A stretch of DNA of 64,000 nt from Psococerastis gibbosa (Eukaryota; Arthropoda; Insecta; Psocodea; Psocidae). Location: NCBI GenBank assembly GCA_963971405.1, contig OZ020491.1:26344855-26408854 (forward strand), written 5' to 3'. Under the pieces are notes generated by a model, which saw only the letters and a program-made list of their open reading frames with translations, had not been told where the DNA came from and ran no database searches. Made by a program: the position numbers and the translations under genes. Below are positions 10,575 to 21,209 of this stretch, piece after piece. Within the stretch, counting starts at the first letter, position 1. Every line of letters begins with the position of its first letter.

Positions 10575-10700
10575 ACTTACATTTTGGATCAACGTGCTCG
10601 GAGACGTTGAACCAAAATGTTGCGGCCCGGATGGGCTTATCATTGGCGTCTAAAAGATCTGTCTGGGCCACAGCTTTTCCTAGTCTCGGGTAAACGTAAA
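10575..10700 (-). mobile_element. LINE C-terminal fragment, second copy of the 6600 family
   Basis: Minus-strand translation YPRLGKAVAQTDLLDANDKP then IRAATFWFNVSEHVD is open throughout and aligns with the tail at 6600-6715. Confidence 0.6.
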
Positions 10701-10896
10701 AAAGAAGGGGACCGTTATCAATTATAATACAAAAATCCTGTGGGCCCCCAAATTAATCAACTTGTATGATACGGACCTCTTTCTAACACAGATTAGCGAC
10801 AATTATTGAATTTGACTTGTACAAAAAACCATTGGTATGGCAATCCCGCGGAAGAAGTTCAAGAACTGTTGCCAATTAGTGTTAGTGAAGGCCACA

Positions 10897-11215
10897 TGTC
10901 ATATATCGAAATGTAGAAGAGCATTTCTGCTAATTTAACGGACATTTGTGACGGCTCTACGATCGATATTTCGACTTAAAATCGACTTGATACAAAAACA
11001 ACTCGTATATCGTAATTTAAAAGAGCATTTCTGCTAATTTAACTGATATTTCTGACAGTTCTACGATCGATATTTCGACTTAAAATCGACTTGGTACAAA
11101 AACTCGTATATCGTAATGTAAAAGAGCATTTCTGCTAATTTAACTGATATTTCTGACGGTTCTACGATCGATATATTGAGTTAAAATCGACTTGCTACAA
11201 AAAACGCGTACTTGG
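10897..11215. repeat. Three-copy tandem repeat, 101-104 bp
   Basis: GAGCATTTCTGCTAATTTAA starts at about 10919, 11023 and 11124, each followed by CTACGATCGATAT. The units are highly similar. No coding sense. Confidence 0.85.
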
Positions 11216-11812
11216 GCTACTCCAATTTCCTCTTAATACAATGAATTGCATGGCGTAGATTTAACTAACCAATTTCAAATGATTATTTAAACAGAAACCT
11301 AATAAAATGGTCCACGTATTTATCAAGCGCTCTTAAATTAAGTAATAAATTTATGCTTGTAATGTTAAACACAGATTTCCACAAATTATTCAACCCTAGC
11401 CTTTTAATTCCCATTTCAAATAGTTTGAGTTTTATTACGCCACAAAATTAAATTACACACTTTAATATTATGATTATTATACCATGTAATTTGGACTTTG
11501 ACAAATTTCGCGGTGATATCTAATTTTTGGGTAATTTACTTGTACGGTAATAAAATGTGTTTTTTAAATCTCTTTTCGTGGTGTAAGCATAATTTATCTT
11601 TAATTTTGGATTATTTAGATTTTTTTGTGACACTAATGGAGCAGCTGATATATTTATGTTTATTTTTATTTAAATGTCATTTTGAGGATTACGTGTTTTA
11701 TAATCTGCAGTTATATAGATTTAATATTCAATGCAGGTTTTTATTTTCACTCATATGCGAAGAATAGTGAAAGTGTTGTGATTGACCGGATTTTCGATTT
11801 TGAGACTGTACT
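11216..11812. other. AT-rich stretch without recognised gene
   Basis: Very T-rich; short open frames near 11498-11767 have low-complexity composition and no recognised domain. Confidence 0.5.
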
Positions 11813-11814
11813 TC

Positions 11815-12209
11815 GGCGCCCATTCCACCGACCGGCTAGGACTATTTACAAAAACGGTGACATTGTAGCAGACATTCAAGACTTAAGTGGCGTTTCCACC
11901 GACCTCGCATTGCAGAATGCAAATGACATTGACGGAAATTAGAATTTTTCTTTTTATAGAAATCTATTAAAATGTTTGTACTTAAAATATCCCATGACGC
12001 CATTTTTTAATTTTAGTTAGTTTGTTTGTGATTTTACTGTATGATCATTGATTAATTTTAACTATGGCATAGAGTAAAACAAACATTTCCGTCAATGTCA
12101 TTTGCATTCAGCAATGCGAGGTCGGTGGAAACCCCGCCTAAGTCTTGAATGTCTGCTACCACGTCACCGTTTTTGTATTTAGCCCTAGCCGGTCGGTGGA
12201 ATGGGCGCC
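11815..12209. mobile_element. Nested PIF/Harbinger-like MITE, copy A1
   Basis: Near-complete palindrome with termini GGCGCCCATTCCACCGACCG and its inverse, flanked by TTC on both sides. Inside lies a second pair of inverted ends of the GGTTTCCACCGACCTCGC type (GGCGGGG family), which also occurs alone elsewhere. Other family members are flanked by TAA or TTA, as known for PIF/Harbinger elements. No transposase. Confidence 0.65.
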
Positions 12210-12348
12210 TTCCCATTCAAGACTTAGGTGGCGTTTCCACCGACCTCGCATTGCAGAAGACAAATGACATTGACTGGTCGAGGCTCATATTTAATTTAAC
12301 GCGCACCTTAAGGCCCAGGTCTTGTCACTTAAGACTTGTCAAACTTAG
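12210..12348. repeat. Spacer shared with 62930-63005 (inverted)
   Basis: Begins with an orphan inner MITE end (GGTGGCGTTTCCACC), then GGTCGAGGCTCATATTTAAT and TTGTCACTTAAGACTTGTC, matching 62930-63005 on the opposite strand. A larger host element carrying the MITE was apparently copied. Confidence 0.6.
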
Positions 12349-12731
12349 GTGCCCATTCCACCGACCGGCTAGGACTATTTACGAAAACGGTGACGTGGTA
12401 GCAGACATTCAAGACTTAGGTGGCGTTTCCACCGACCTCGCAGTGCAGAATGCAAATGACATTGACGGAAATTTGAATTTTTCTTTTTATAGAAATCTAT
12501 TAAAATGTTTGTACTTAACATATCCCATGACGCCATTTTTTAATTTTAGTTTGTTTGTTTGTGATTTTACTGCATGATCATTGATCAATTTTAACTATGG
12601 CATAGAGGAAAATAAACATTTCCGTCAATTCTGCAATGCGAGGTCGGTGGAAACCCCGCCTAAGTCTTGAATGTCTGCTACCACGTCACCGTTTTTGTAA
12701 ATAGCCCTAGCCGGTCGGTGGAATGGGCGCC
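12349..12731. mobile_element. Nested PIF/Harbinger-like MITE, copy A2
   Basis: Same outer ends (GGTGCCCATTCCACC, inverse GGTGGAATGGGCGCC) with the inner TIR pair. Left flank TTA, right flank TTC. The left junction is identical to the right junction of the copy at 62545-62928. Confidence 0.65.
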
Positions 12732-12779
12732 TTCCCATGATACTTGAGTCGGAAAAAGTGGTTTTGATGGTGGCGTATG

Positions 12780-12965
12780 TAGGGGAACAATAGAAGGCGT
12801 CAACTGACCTGGGCGCCCAAGAGCCGAGTATCTGCAGCAAGTTATGGAGGATGAAGGGGCCAAGTCATACGTGGAGCTGAAGAGGGCGTGCCAGGATCGA
12901 GGGGAGTGGAGGCATTGAAGTCACAAGTTGCTGCCAACCAGCTGTAACTTGAAGAAGAAGTATAT
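12780..12965 (+). mobile_element. LINE 3' end with GAA tail
   Basis: Same family as 2650-2815. Carries YLQQVMEDEGAKSYVELKRA-type coding and ends in TTGAAGAAGAAG after a CCAACCAGCTGTAAC 3' terminus. Longer than the 2650 copy in the ELKRACQDRGEWR segment. Confidence 0.65.
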
Positions 12966-13127
12966 GTAGGCGTATGTCACAGACAGATACGAGGGCTGCT
13001 GCCCCCCAAAATTCAGTAAATCTATTGTAAGTTAATTTATTACCCTCTTCTATTTTGACCCCCCAACTAGTCCCCCAAAGAATGGGCTGCACCCGTCCCT
13101 GGCGTATGTGGCGTGTGTATGGAAGTA

Positions 13128-13235
13128 TGTCTTCTTCTTAAGGTTACAATCTTAGCGATTGGTTGGCAGCAACTCCCTGCATATCGCCCTCCAGTTTACT
13201 CGGTCCTCGATCTTCCTCTTCAGTTCTTGACATGA
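13128..13235 (-). mobile_element. LINE 3' end fragment
   Basis: Minus strand reads CQELKRKIEDRVNWRAICR then ELLPTNR and a stop, a diverged relative of the GAA-tailed C-terminus. CTTCTTCTTAAG at the left end is the tail. Confidence 0.5.
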
Positions 13236-13900
13236 TATGTAAGCAGAGCTATAAGGCCCAATATTTTATTTGGAACTTATATTAAAATCTTCTTATGGTG
13301 ATTGCATAAGAAAAAAAAATGGTTTAGCTTGTTCAGTGGCAGAGCCAGGAGTTTTAAAAACCAAGATTAAACAATTGAATTCCCCAAGGTCCTCTGTAAT
13401 ACTGGCATATCTGAGATAGATCACTGTCCAATTGGCCACAATTATGGAACTCCTGTGATTTTCTACCAAAATAAAAGGGCCCTGAAAAGTTGACGAACCG
13501 TGTAAAAGGAAAAGTAAGGAAATAAATTAAAGTTCTGTAAATTAAAGAAGCTATAGCCATTTTTAAAACCATCATTTTTTCTTTAAAAAAAATTATCTGG
13601 AAAACAGAATGATTTTCTAAACCAGTAGGTACAGTTTTCCAACAGTTTAAAAGTGCCTCAAAGATGGCAAACTGTGGAACGTTAAAGACAAATAAATTTA
13701 CGAAAATTCCTCCGCAAGCACCTGTCTCAAAACAAACTCGAGTTCGTTAAGAAGGCTCTCTGATTTTTTTTGTTAAAGAAGCTCCCGAACTGAGAGACGC
13801 GACGTTGTTCATCACACTAGCCGATTCTGTAAAGTTGAAGTTAACTATAAGAGGTGTTTGTATATTGGTGGGAAAACCAATGTTGGTTTTTTTATACCAC
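13236..13900. other. No gene recognised
   Basis: AT-rich. Short frames on both strands look random. Confidence 0.5.
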
Positions 13901-13903
13901 GTT

Positions 13904-14033
13904 ATTGCTTTCGGATGCATCCGTAGTATAAGGAAAGCTTTGTGATGGTCGAAATTGTCGATTTCGGGATTACAGTGGATGTACACGATTTGAGATCCCA
14001 GGAACGCAAAAAGTGGTCTTTACGAAATGTTTT
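13904..14033 (+). mobile_element. HINE-like element, 5' end only
   Basis: TTGCTTTCGGATGCATCCG then GTATAAGGAAAGCTTTGTGA and AGTGGTCTTTACGAAATG match the first ~130 bp of the family; the rest is missing. Confidence 0.6.
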
Positions 14034-14517
14034 CGGAACTCCCCCAAATTATATAAATCAAGACGATTGAGACTTTTTAATTATTTCAACTTCACAATTA
14101 ATAGAAGTCAACTCTCTGAAGTACTTCAGAAACCTGTTGATAAAAACTAAGCATTTTTAATTTTAATGATAACTTTCATTTTGGATTCAACTTGCATTAG
14201 CTAATTTTACACAAATTAAACCAGTCCTTTTGTATTAACCTCTTTATAATATAATAATGCTATTATTTCTGAACCTGCCGTGGTTCTTCTGCTGACAATA
14301 AAACAATTTCCTTTTGTTAGGTTGGCAATTGAGATGTATTGTATCTAATATCTTTCCCTTTGGGGGGTTGAGGGGGGCCTGTCGAGAAATAATTGACTTT
14401 TTATAAAATTTTCTAGATTGTGCGGGAAGTGATACTGGAACCCAAAAAGGTTATTTTTTTTTGTTTGCATAAGATTGAAATTATCCATTAGATTCCGCAT
14501 AGGGCGTGTATTTCCAC
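14034..14517. other. No gene recognised
   Basis: AT-rich, with no repeat match noticed. Confidence 0.5.
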
Positions 14518-14668
14518 TGGTCAATATTCCATCATTTGTGACTAAAAAAAGTTGAGATTTTTGTTTTAAGGAGACTATTATGTAGATACTTAACTTACCT
14601 ATTTTAATAGTCTCCTTAAAACAAAAATCTCAACTTTTTTTAAATCACAAATGACTGAATATTGACCA
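14518..14668. mobile_element. Palindromic MITE
   Basis: TGGTCAATATTCCATCATTT and its imperfect inverse close a 151-bp element whose arms (AAGTTGAGATTTTTGTTTTA and inverse) pair almost completely around a ~25-bp loop. The loop region GTAGATACTTAACTTA recurs at 27690-27750. No target duplication could be fixed. Confidence 0.75.
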
Positions 14669-15011
14669 ATACCGCCTAAGAAATCCTTCACTCTAAACGT
14701 AAAAAAGTTTCTCAGTTCCAATGCCGCATCCCTATTTCCGGACTCTCCAGACACTTTCAAACCAGTCTTTTCCAATATTTTTAAATTTTATTTCTTTTCG
14801 GACGTGGCTAGCTTTCTGATAGGGAAGGAGGTGAGTTGTGCAACTAATAAATCATCAGAGTGTCGATATTGGTTTCAGAAGAGACGCGACCCCTGCCCCC
14901 GGCTGGGGGGCTTAAATCTCCCTCTCTCTCTTCACAAATCAATAATTTTCAACTCTTGGGGAAGTCAATGGACATTTTTAATTGCAGCTCTGATATGAGA
15001 GAACATTCAGT

Positions 15012-15618
15012 CTTTCAACGAAAGAATTATGCTAGGTTTCTTCTTTTCAACGAAAGAATTATGCTAGGTTTCTTCTTTTCAACGAACGAATTATGCAAGG
15101 TTTCTTCTTTTCAACGAAAGAATTATGCAAGGTTTCTTCTTTTCATCGGACGAATTATGCTAGGTTTCCTCTTTTCAACGAAAGAATTATGCTAGGTTTC
15201 TTCTTTTCAACGAACGAATTATGCAAGGTTTCTTCTTTTCAACGAAAGAATTATGCTAGGTTTCTTCTTTTCAACGAGCGAATTATGCTAGGTTTCTTCT
15301 TTTCAACGAGCGAATTAAGCTAGGTTTCTTCTTTTCAACGAACGAATTATGCTAGGTTTCTTCTTTTCAACGAAAGAATTATGCTAGGTTTCTTCTTTTC
15401 AACGAAAGAATTATGCTAGGTTTCTTCTTTTCAACGAGCGAATTAATCTAGGTTTCTTCTTTTCAACGAACGAATTATGCTAGTTTTCTTCTTTTCAACG
15501 AAAGAATTATGCTAGGTTTCATTTTCAACGAGCGAATTATGCTAGGTTTCTTCTTTTCAACGAGCGAATTATGCTAGGTTTCTTCTTTTCAACGAGCGAA
15601 TTAAGCTAGGTTTCTCCT
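15012..15618. repeat. 32-bp minisatellite, about 19 units
   Basis: The unit TTCAACGAAAGAATTATGCT followed by AGGTTTCTTCTT repeats directly without spacers. Variants AAAG, AACG and AGCG alternate at one site. Because 32 is not a multiple of three, the frame shifts each unit and no long frame is kept. Confidence 0.95.
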
Positions 15619-15621
15619 TCT

Positions 15622-15950
15622 TTAGTTGCAATCTAGCCATTTCTTTGCAGCAAATCTTCTTCACCATTCTTCTCTGTTCTGTCCGTTCTCTTAAGTTCCC
15701 ACTAGGTTCCGCATCTCATATCTTGCTTGAGGTCTTCCTACTCCTTCTTCAGACAACGCCCGTTCTTGGCTGGTAGGCCATTTGACGCCGTGCCCCATAG
15801 TAGAGCTGGGGCCATTCCTTCCTCTGCCGTAGTTCGGGTTTCTACCTCTATGTCATTGCAGCTGAATAGATGATCGGCGTTTCCTTCCCCTTGGAAGCAG
15901 TAGGACAGATACCTATTGGAAGTGGCTCTGGAGGTAGTTGTGCCCTGTGG
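15622..15950 (-). mobile_element. LINE 3' ends, two adjoining fragments
   Basis: Minus strand at 15740-15950 matches the plus-strand tail at 45240-45430, including LYYGARRQMAYQPRTG before a TTC-rich (GAA) tail. At 15622-15735 a second tail reads EDLKQDMRC then ELKRTDRTE. Both are C-terminal LINE remnants with stops or shifts. Confidence 0.55.
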
Positions 15951-15956
15951 CCATTA

Positions 15957-16272
15957 GGCGGGGTTTCCACCGACCTCTCATTGCAGAATGCATATGATAT
16001 TGACGGAAATTTTTGTTTTACTCTATGCCATAGTTAAAATTGATCAATGATCATAGAGTCAAATCACAAACAATCAAACTAAAATTAAAAAATGGCGTCA
16101 TGGGATATGTTAAGTACAAACATTTTATTAGATTTCTATAAAAAGAAAAATTTCCGTCAATGTCATTTGCATTCTGCAATCAGAGGTCGGTGGACCCCGC
16201 CTAAGTCTTGAATGTCTGCTAGCATGTCAACGTATGTGCATTCTGCAATGAGTGGTCGGTGGAAACCCCGCC
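15957..16272. mobile_element. Inner-type PIF/Harbinger-like MITE with an extra end
   Basis: GGCGGGGTTTCCACCGACC starts after TTA and meets its inverse at 16201, followed by TAA; 245 bp. A second inverse end at 16248-16272, followed by TTC, suggests another nested copy. The loop carries AAAATGGCGTCATGGGATAT as in other copies. Confidence 0.7.
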
Positions 16273-16289
16273 TTCGGAACGCTGTCACA

Positions 16290-16520
16290 GCGATGTCTTG
16301 ACTCTTGAGGTCTTCCTCGTACGCCTTCCTTAGTCAGTCCCTGGCAATAGTGTTAATGAGCCCCTCATGTCTTATGATGTGTCCCATCCCCTTTGCTCTT
16401 TTCATGGACATGAAGGTAATTAGAGACCTTCTTTCGTTTGTCCTTTGGAATACCTCTTTGATCGTTATGAGGTCTCGTTTTGATATTTTTACCATTCTTC
16501 TACGTATAACACCATATTCA
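16290..16520 (-). mobile_element. LINE C-terminal fragment
   Basis: Minus-strand frame KRDLITIKEVFQRTNERR, then SLITFMSMKRAKGMGHIIRH and EGLINTIARD to a stop, then LRKAYEEDLK. It aligns with the plus-strand fragment at 36866-37078 (NKEVLQTINEGR, MGRMIRHEGL). The (W/M)GHIxRHxxL motif is typical of LINE tails. Confidence 0.6.
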
Positions 16521-16524
16521 ATTA

Positions 16525-16868
16525 TCGCTTGTAGCCGGTGTTGGTTGACATCGAGAACGTACTATGTAGGTACTATGCAGACAGAAACGTTTACCACCGG
16601 TGTTAAGGCCATTTACCCTCTGACTCAGGTGTCCAGTTTCCTGGACCTCGCTCATCATGCTGAATAACAGTCGCGCATTGTTTGTGTTAATGTGTTGATC
16701 AGTGCACAATGTTACTCTTTGGGCAGCGGAACGTTATCAAATTTCGTATACCAGTTTGCCAAAAATTCTTACAGAAACAATACAAATAATGTCCGAAATC
16801 CATGGGGTCTTTGGCATTGGACAAGGGACCAATGGGCCAAGTAGGTCTGGGTCCATAAAAAGTCCTTC
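16525..16868 (+). repeat. Dispersed repeat family B, copy 2
   Basis: GGTTGACATCGAGAACGTA, then CCATGGGGTCTTTGGCATTG and CTGGGTCCATAAAAAGTCC. It carries an insertion of about 170 bp after the GAGAACGTA block, compared with the copy at 31850. Confidence 0.6.
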
Positions 16869-17337
16869 AAAAAATTGCAATTGCATGAGAATACCATATA
16901 AAATGAAATAAGAATTAAATTTGACAGATTTTTCAGTGACAATTGAATGAAACAGGGGCATTACCGCCTAAGTGCACATGATGATCGTACTAAACTCCAT
17001 CTTCCACGCAATCGGAAAAAGCATTAAACTGTATGGGGGGGGGGGGGAGGATTCTAAATTTCTAAACGTGTATCGTTCCCATCAGTGCCGTGTTGCCTCG
17101 GGGGTTCAAGTGCAATTTGAAATCTACTTCCGTTAAAATTTGATGTTTTATATTCTTAGAGCATGTGAGACTCGATTTCTTTTTTTTTTCTTTTTTTAAT
17201 AAAGGTTTGGAAGAGTGCTGTCTTAGCATTTTATTTGGAATTTAACCACGGATTTTATATATATCTCTATTAATGCGTTTTTTTCTTTCGTTTTTACATG
17301 CTTTTATAACGGTGTCAGCAGTGTTGCAGAGGCGCAT

Positions 17338-18178
17338 TTGTGATGTTCAAAATTTTCGGTGATATCAACGGATTTACACGTTTTGGGGTCCCAGGAACCC
17401 AAAATAGTGGTTTTTACGAAATGTCTGTCGCTCTGGCGGCTGTTTGTTTGTCTGTCTGCCTGTCTTTGTTCATCGATTTCCGGGCAAACAACTCGGTCGA
17501 TTTTGATGAAATTTGGCATGTAGGTTCAAAAAAATCATACCTCGAGACCATTTTTTTTTTTTATATTTTGGGCTAACTCTATTTTGGGCGGTTTTATTCT
17601 CAAAAAACTCCAAGAAAACGTCTAAAAAATTATTCCTTAAAAACGGCTTCAACGATTTCTTTTAAATTCACATATAGTATAGTAGTCGTTATTAATTTAA
17701 ACAAAATGCGGTGAGTCGCTGGCCCCTTGATAGCTTGCTTCTGGGGGTTAAAAAATAAAAATAAGTCAATTTTCATGAAAAATTACTAAAAATTAATTTT
17801 TCTGCGGAACCTTTCTATCGATGACTCGATGACTTCTACCTTCAGGTATGTTTTAGGTGTTAAATAGAGTAACAAAACCGAACAGGTTGCTATCCAAAAA
17901 ATTACTTGGTTTTGTGTAAAAAATTATTTTTTGAAGAAATTATAGAAAATTTACGCTCCAACACATTGCGTGCCGTAGATACTAGTAGAATGGAGTTTTA
18001 AGGATTATATATATATATGGAGAAGTTACCTCACCTCCGGTGACATCAGATGGCCCCCCCCCCCCCGGGATCCGAAATTTAACCATAGGGAAATTATTTA
18101 CTATGACATAACTCATTATCTCTATCTACTAATTGATAAATTGGAAAGCACGTTCGAGTAAACTCGGACTGGTTCTTT
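17338..18178 (+). mobile_element. HINE-like element, copy 2
   Basis: Lacks the first ~50 bp but is otherwise full length, with the TTTTTACGAAATGTCTGTC microsatellite area, a C run near 18054-18066 and the 3' hairpin ending GGTTCTT. Confidence 0.7.
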
Positions 18179-18241
18179 ACATAGTGACCATACGACGTTT
18201 AAAGAGTAGGATAAATTATAATCTACAAATACATTAATACT

Positions 18242-18326
18242 ATCACTTCTCAACGCCCATGTAGAACACAGGAGTTAATACTAGAACAAAGCCGGCTAGT
18301 ACATTTCTATTTAATAATTCCATAAG
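18242..18326. repeat. 85-bp direct repeat, left copy
   Basis: Matches 18776-18860 at 84 of 85 positions with no gaps (T/A difference near 18305/18839). Together they flank a LINE fragment ending in an A run, so they look like a very long target-site duplication. Confidence 0.85.
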
Positions 18327-18775
18327 AAGGAAGAAAGTCCCGGAAAGCAGATTTGCCAAGAAGGTTATTCCGGGTCCTAGTAAAAAGCTCACCGATCAGC
18401 TTCTCTCTTTATGTAGAGAGCAAGCTAGAAGGGTGGTTGGCACGCTTACGGGCCACGGCCACTTCAACAAACACATCCATAGGGTTGGCGTGAAAAACGA
18501 CAGTAGATGCAGACTGTGTGAAGTTGAAGAAGAAACAGCTGAACACATTCTCTTTGAATGTGAAGCGCTGGGACAAACTCGATACCAAACTCTTGGCCAC
18601 CCTAGGTCTGAAGAGGAAACCATCCGATCTAATCCCATCACAAAAACACTAGAATTTATCAAAAAGACTGGTGTTAAAAGATGGGCGTAGACGGCAAACG
18701 TGGAAGCAAAAGACCTTCTAGGTCGACGCTTATAGGAACTCAAACGAGTAGGCCCCACGAAGGGGGAAAAAAAAA
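18327..18775 (+). mobile_element. 5'-truncated LINE with intact C-terminal zinc-finger frame
   Basis: An uninterrupted frame runs from the left edge to a stop at 18690, about 120 codons. It includes KLTDQLLSLCREQARRVVG, LTGHGHFNKHIHRVGV, CRLCEVEEETAEHILFEC and a short tail ending GVKRWA. The Cys-Cys-His-Cys spacing (CxxC, HxxxxC) is the zinc-finger tail after the reverse transcriptase/RNase H part of many insect LINEs. An 85-bp 3' UTR ends in GGGGGAAAAAAAAAA. The direct repeats on both sides differ by one base, so the insertion looks recent. Only the last part of ORF2 is present; it cannot encode a reverse transcriptase. Confidence 0.8.
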
Positions 18776-18860
18776 ATCACTTCTCAACGCCCATGTAGAA
18801 CACAGGAGTTAATACTAGAACAAAGCCGGCTAGTACATTACTATTTAATAATTCCATAAG
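18776..18860. repeat. 85-bp direct repeat, right copy
   Basis: Pair of 18242-18326, directly after the A tail of the LINE. Confidence 0.85.
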
Positions 18861-19189
18861 TCGTATATGGAGATTAGCCCGGCTGTGGGGGTAAATGGGT
18901 TGATCCAGCTTAGTGTTATATTGAACCGCCATGTAAAATGTATGGGGGTCGGTAATCCGGGGCCGGGGGGGGGGGGGGGGGTTGAGCCTATGGGCCAACT
19001 AATTGATAAACGATTGCAGCCTCCCACAATGCTTAATATTAATGTTGCATGGCTTTACGGGACGCGTTTGAAATTCTGAACCTGTTTATACTAGCACCCT
19101 AGTTGGGAAATATAATTTTACTGCTGACAAAATTTATTATAGTAGATTTATTTATTCTGCGATCTTCTCCAGCTGTTTTTGGTTGCATG
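18861..19189. other. No gene recognised; long G run
   Basis: G run at about 18964-18980 interrupted once by C. Short frames on both strands overlap here without recognised domains. Confidence 0.5.
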
Positions 19190-19318
19190 CATGTCAGATT
19201 CGGAGGGCAAGGTGGTGATGTGCTTTTACTTGCGCGCGAGTCTCTACAGACCATGCTATCGGAGAAGTGTCGGAACTCAACATGGGTACTAACCTACAGA
19301 GGTGACAGATCGGATTGA
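19190..19318 (+). repeat. SINE-like family E, copy 2
   Basis: GGAGGGCAAGGTGGTGATGT head and GGAGAAGTGTCGGAACTCAA core; the A tail is missing where a GC-rich block begins. Confidence 0.5.
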
Positions 19319-19332
19319 CTCTTTCACGAGTA

Positions 19333-19692
19333 AAGCTATGTTCCCACGGCCCGTGGCTCGTCCGTCGTCTCTGACGTCATATCTTCGTCTGTCCCGTCCG
19401 AAGTTCGACAAACCCCGCGCCGTTGGAACACGAAAGTTTTTGGTGCGGCGAGCAGGCTCGTGCGGGCGCACATAGGGTCTTTCGATACGAAAATTTGTCG
19501 GTAACATCAAAGGCCTGTGCTGACGTGTGGCTCGACAGATCACTAGTCACTGCTCAATAGTCTCTAGTAGTGTTCCAACGACGCGTGGTTTGTATGGGAT
19601 TAACGATGTTTCCGATAAACGAGCCATTCGTGAACGTCTGCGGTTTGCCAAGCCACAAGCTTTTCCGCGCCGTGGGAATGACAAGGCGCGAC
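19333..19692. mobile_element. Possible GC-rich inverted-repeat element
   Basis: TATGTTCCCACGGCCCG at the left and CGCGCCGTGGGAATGACA at the right are imperfect inverses about 340 bp apart. GC content is well above the surroundings. No target duplication identified. Confidence 0.4.
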
Positions 19693-19740
19693 TTATTGAC
19701 AAGAAATCGAATTGTTATTCACCTTTTATTTAAAAAAAAA

Positions 19741-20390
19741 AAATCCCTTTCGGCTCTGGCCGATCAGGAGTAGGGAGATTCCGCAGACCCTGCTTTTCCT
19801 CTATGCTATGTATGTAATAAAAAATAAAAAATACTTCATTATTTTCCCGACCACAATATCAACACACAAAACACTCTTGTGTTCCAAATTTAGAACCCCA
19901 ATGCCGACTATGAACTTTTGCGTATTAAATTATTTTTACTTTGACTGGACGTCATCTTGGAATAGTTGATTTGTTGTAAAAAGTGTTGATAACCATTGTC
20001 GTAGATAATAATATAGGCTTTCAGTCAAATTTTAATTCATTCCTCAACTACCAATATTAACTGAGATATGACTTATATAAGGTTTCAATCTGCCGCCATC
20101 TTGTAACTAAATATTGGATCTAGCTGGTTAACAAACTCGATCAAGACATTTGTATGATCAATTTTTGTGCCAAGTTTCATCAAAATTAGATAATATTTAC
20201 GGAAGTTAGAGTGTTTCCTAAAATCAATATACATATACTATACTGTATATACATGCATACATATATATATGTAACATTTTGAACGGAGGGTGGTTTTGGG
20301 CTTAGGGGGTCATGAAATGAAAAGTTGTGAAGAAATTTTCCGAAAGTCGAACATTGGTCGCCATCTCAATAGGTAGATGAATCTCCCCAA
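19741..20390 (+). repeat. Dispersed element P, copy 1 (inverted at 60612-61345)
   Basis: Blocks CCCTTTCGGCTCTGGCCGAT, GGTTTCAATCTGCCGCCATC and TGGTTTTGGGCTTAGGGGGT recur in the same order on the opposite strand at 60612-61345. About 650 bp, non-coding. Class unknown. Confidence 0.7.
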
Positions 20391-21209
20391 AAAAGGACTG
20401 AAATATTGTAACAGAAGTTGAGAAAGGCCGTGCGCTTGGAAACCTCTGCAATGACTCGGCTATTCTCGACAGATTCAGAAAAAACCGACTAACTTACCTT
20501 ACATAGGCTACGAATGAGTTGACTAATTGTAGTATGGAGCTTGTTTATGACACTGCCACTGACGGCAAGAGCTGAAACAAGTCCTTTCCACAACCCCTGC
20601 AGCCTGTATTAATAATTCCCAACATTTCTTCCAATTCCAAGAACTTGATAATCTAACCCATAAATTTTGAAAAGGATTATAATTCCAAAGTTCAAGCATA
20701 ACAAAAGAAAACCCCATTATTTTCATAAGACATTGCATTTAAAACTGGCTAAGACAAAAAGGGGGTCATATAACTTGTGAATAGGGGCCGAAAGCTTTTC
20801 CAAGCTCCGCCCATTTTTAATTGAAGTAAACAATAGGAGTTCGAATACCCCCTGCCCCTCCGCCAAAACCCACCCTTAATTTATTTTTTGAGCTTTTGAA
20901 ATCGTCATGAAATGTAGAGGCTGCAATTGCCAAGTTTTCCTTGGCTCAAAAGAAGAAAAATGTTTTACTGTAGCTCGGGTATTGTTTATTTTTTGGAGTT
21001 TTTAATTTGTGAGATCCATTGTTGAAAGACTTAATTGGTTTTTATTTCATTTTTTTTTCATTTTTAGAATGGATTTTACTCATTGTGAAAAAGATTGAAA
21101 TTAGTTAAATATTCTGTGGTATTAATTAACAGCATATGCCCTTAGGAGCCGTTCGAATAATGCCTGTTATGTCAAAAACGCTGTCCAATGTTCAATGTTT
21201 ATTTAATGA
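20391..21209. other. No gene recognised
   Basis: AT-rich; a short minus-strand frame at 20523-20738 has no recognised motif. Confidence 0.5.

Noticed and set aside
12149-12577. 142-codon frame as a gene
   Set aside because: Runs across two palindromic MITEs and their spacer.
15012-15618. CRISPR-like array
   Set aside because: The 32-bp units adjoin directly without spacers, and the setting is eukaryotic.
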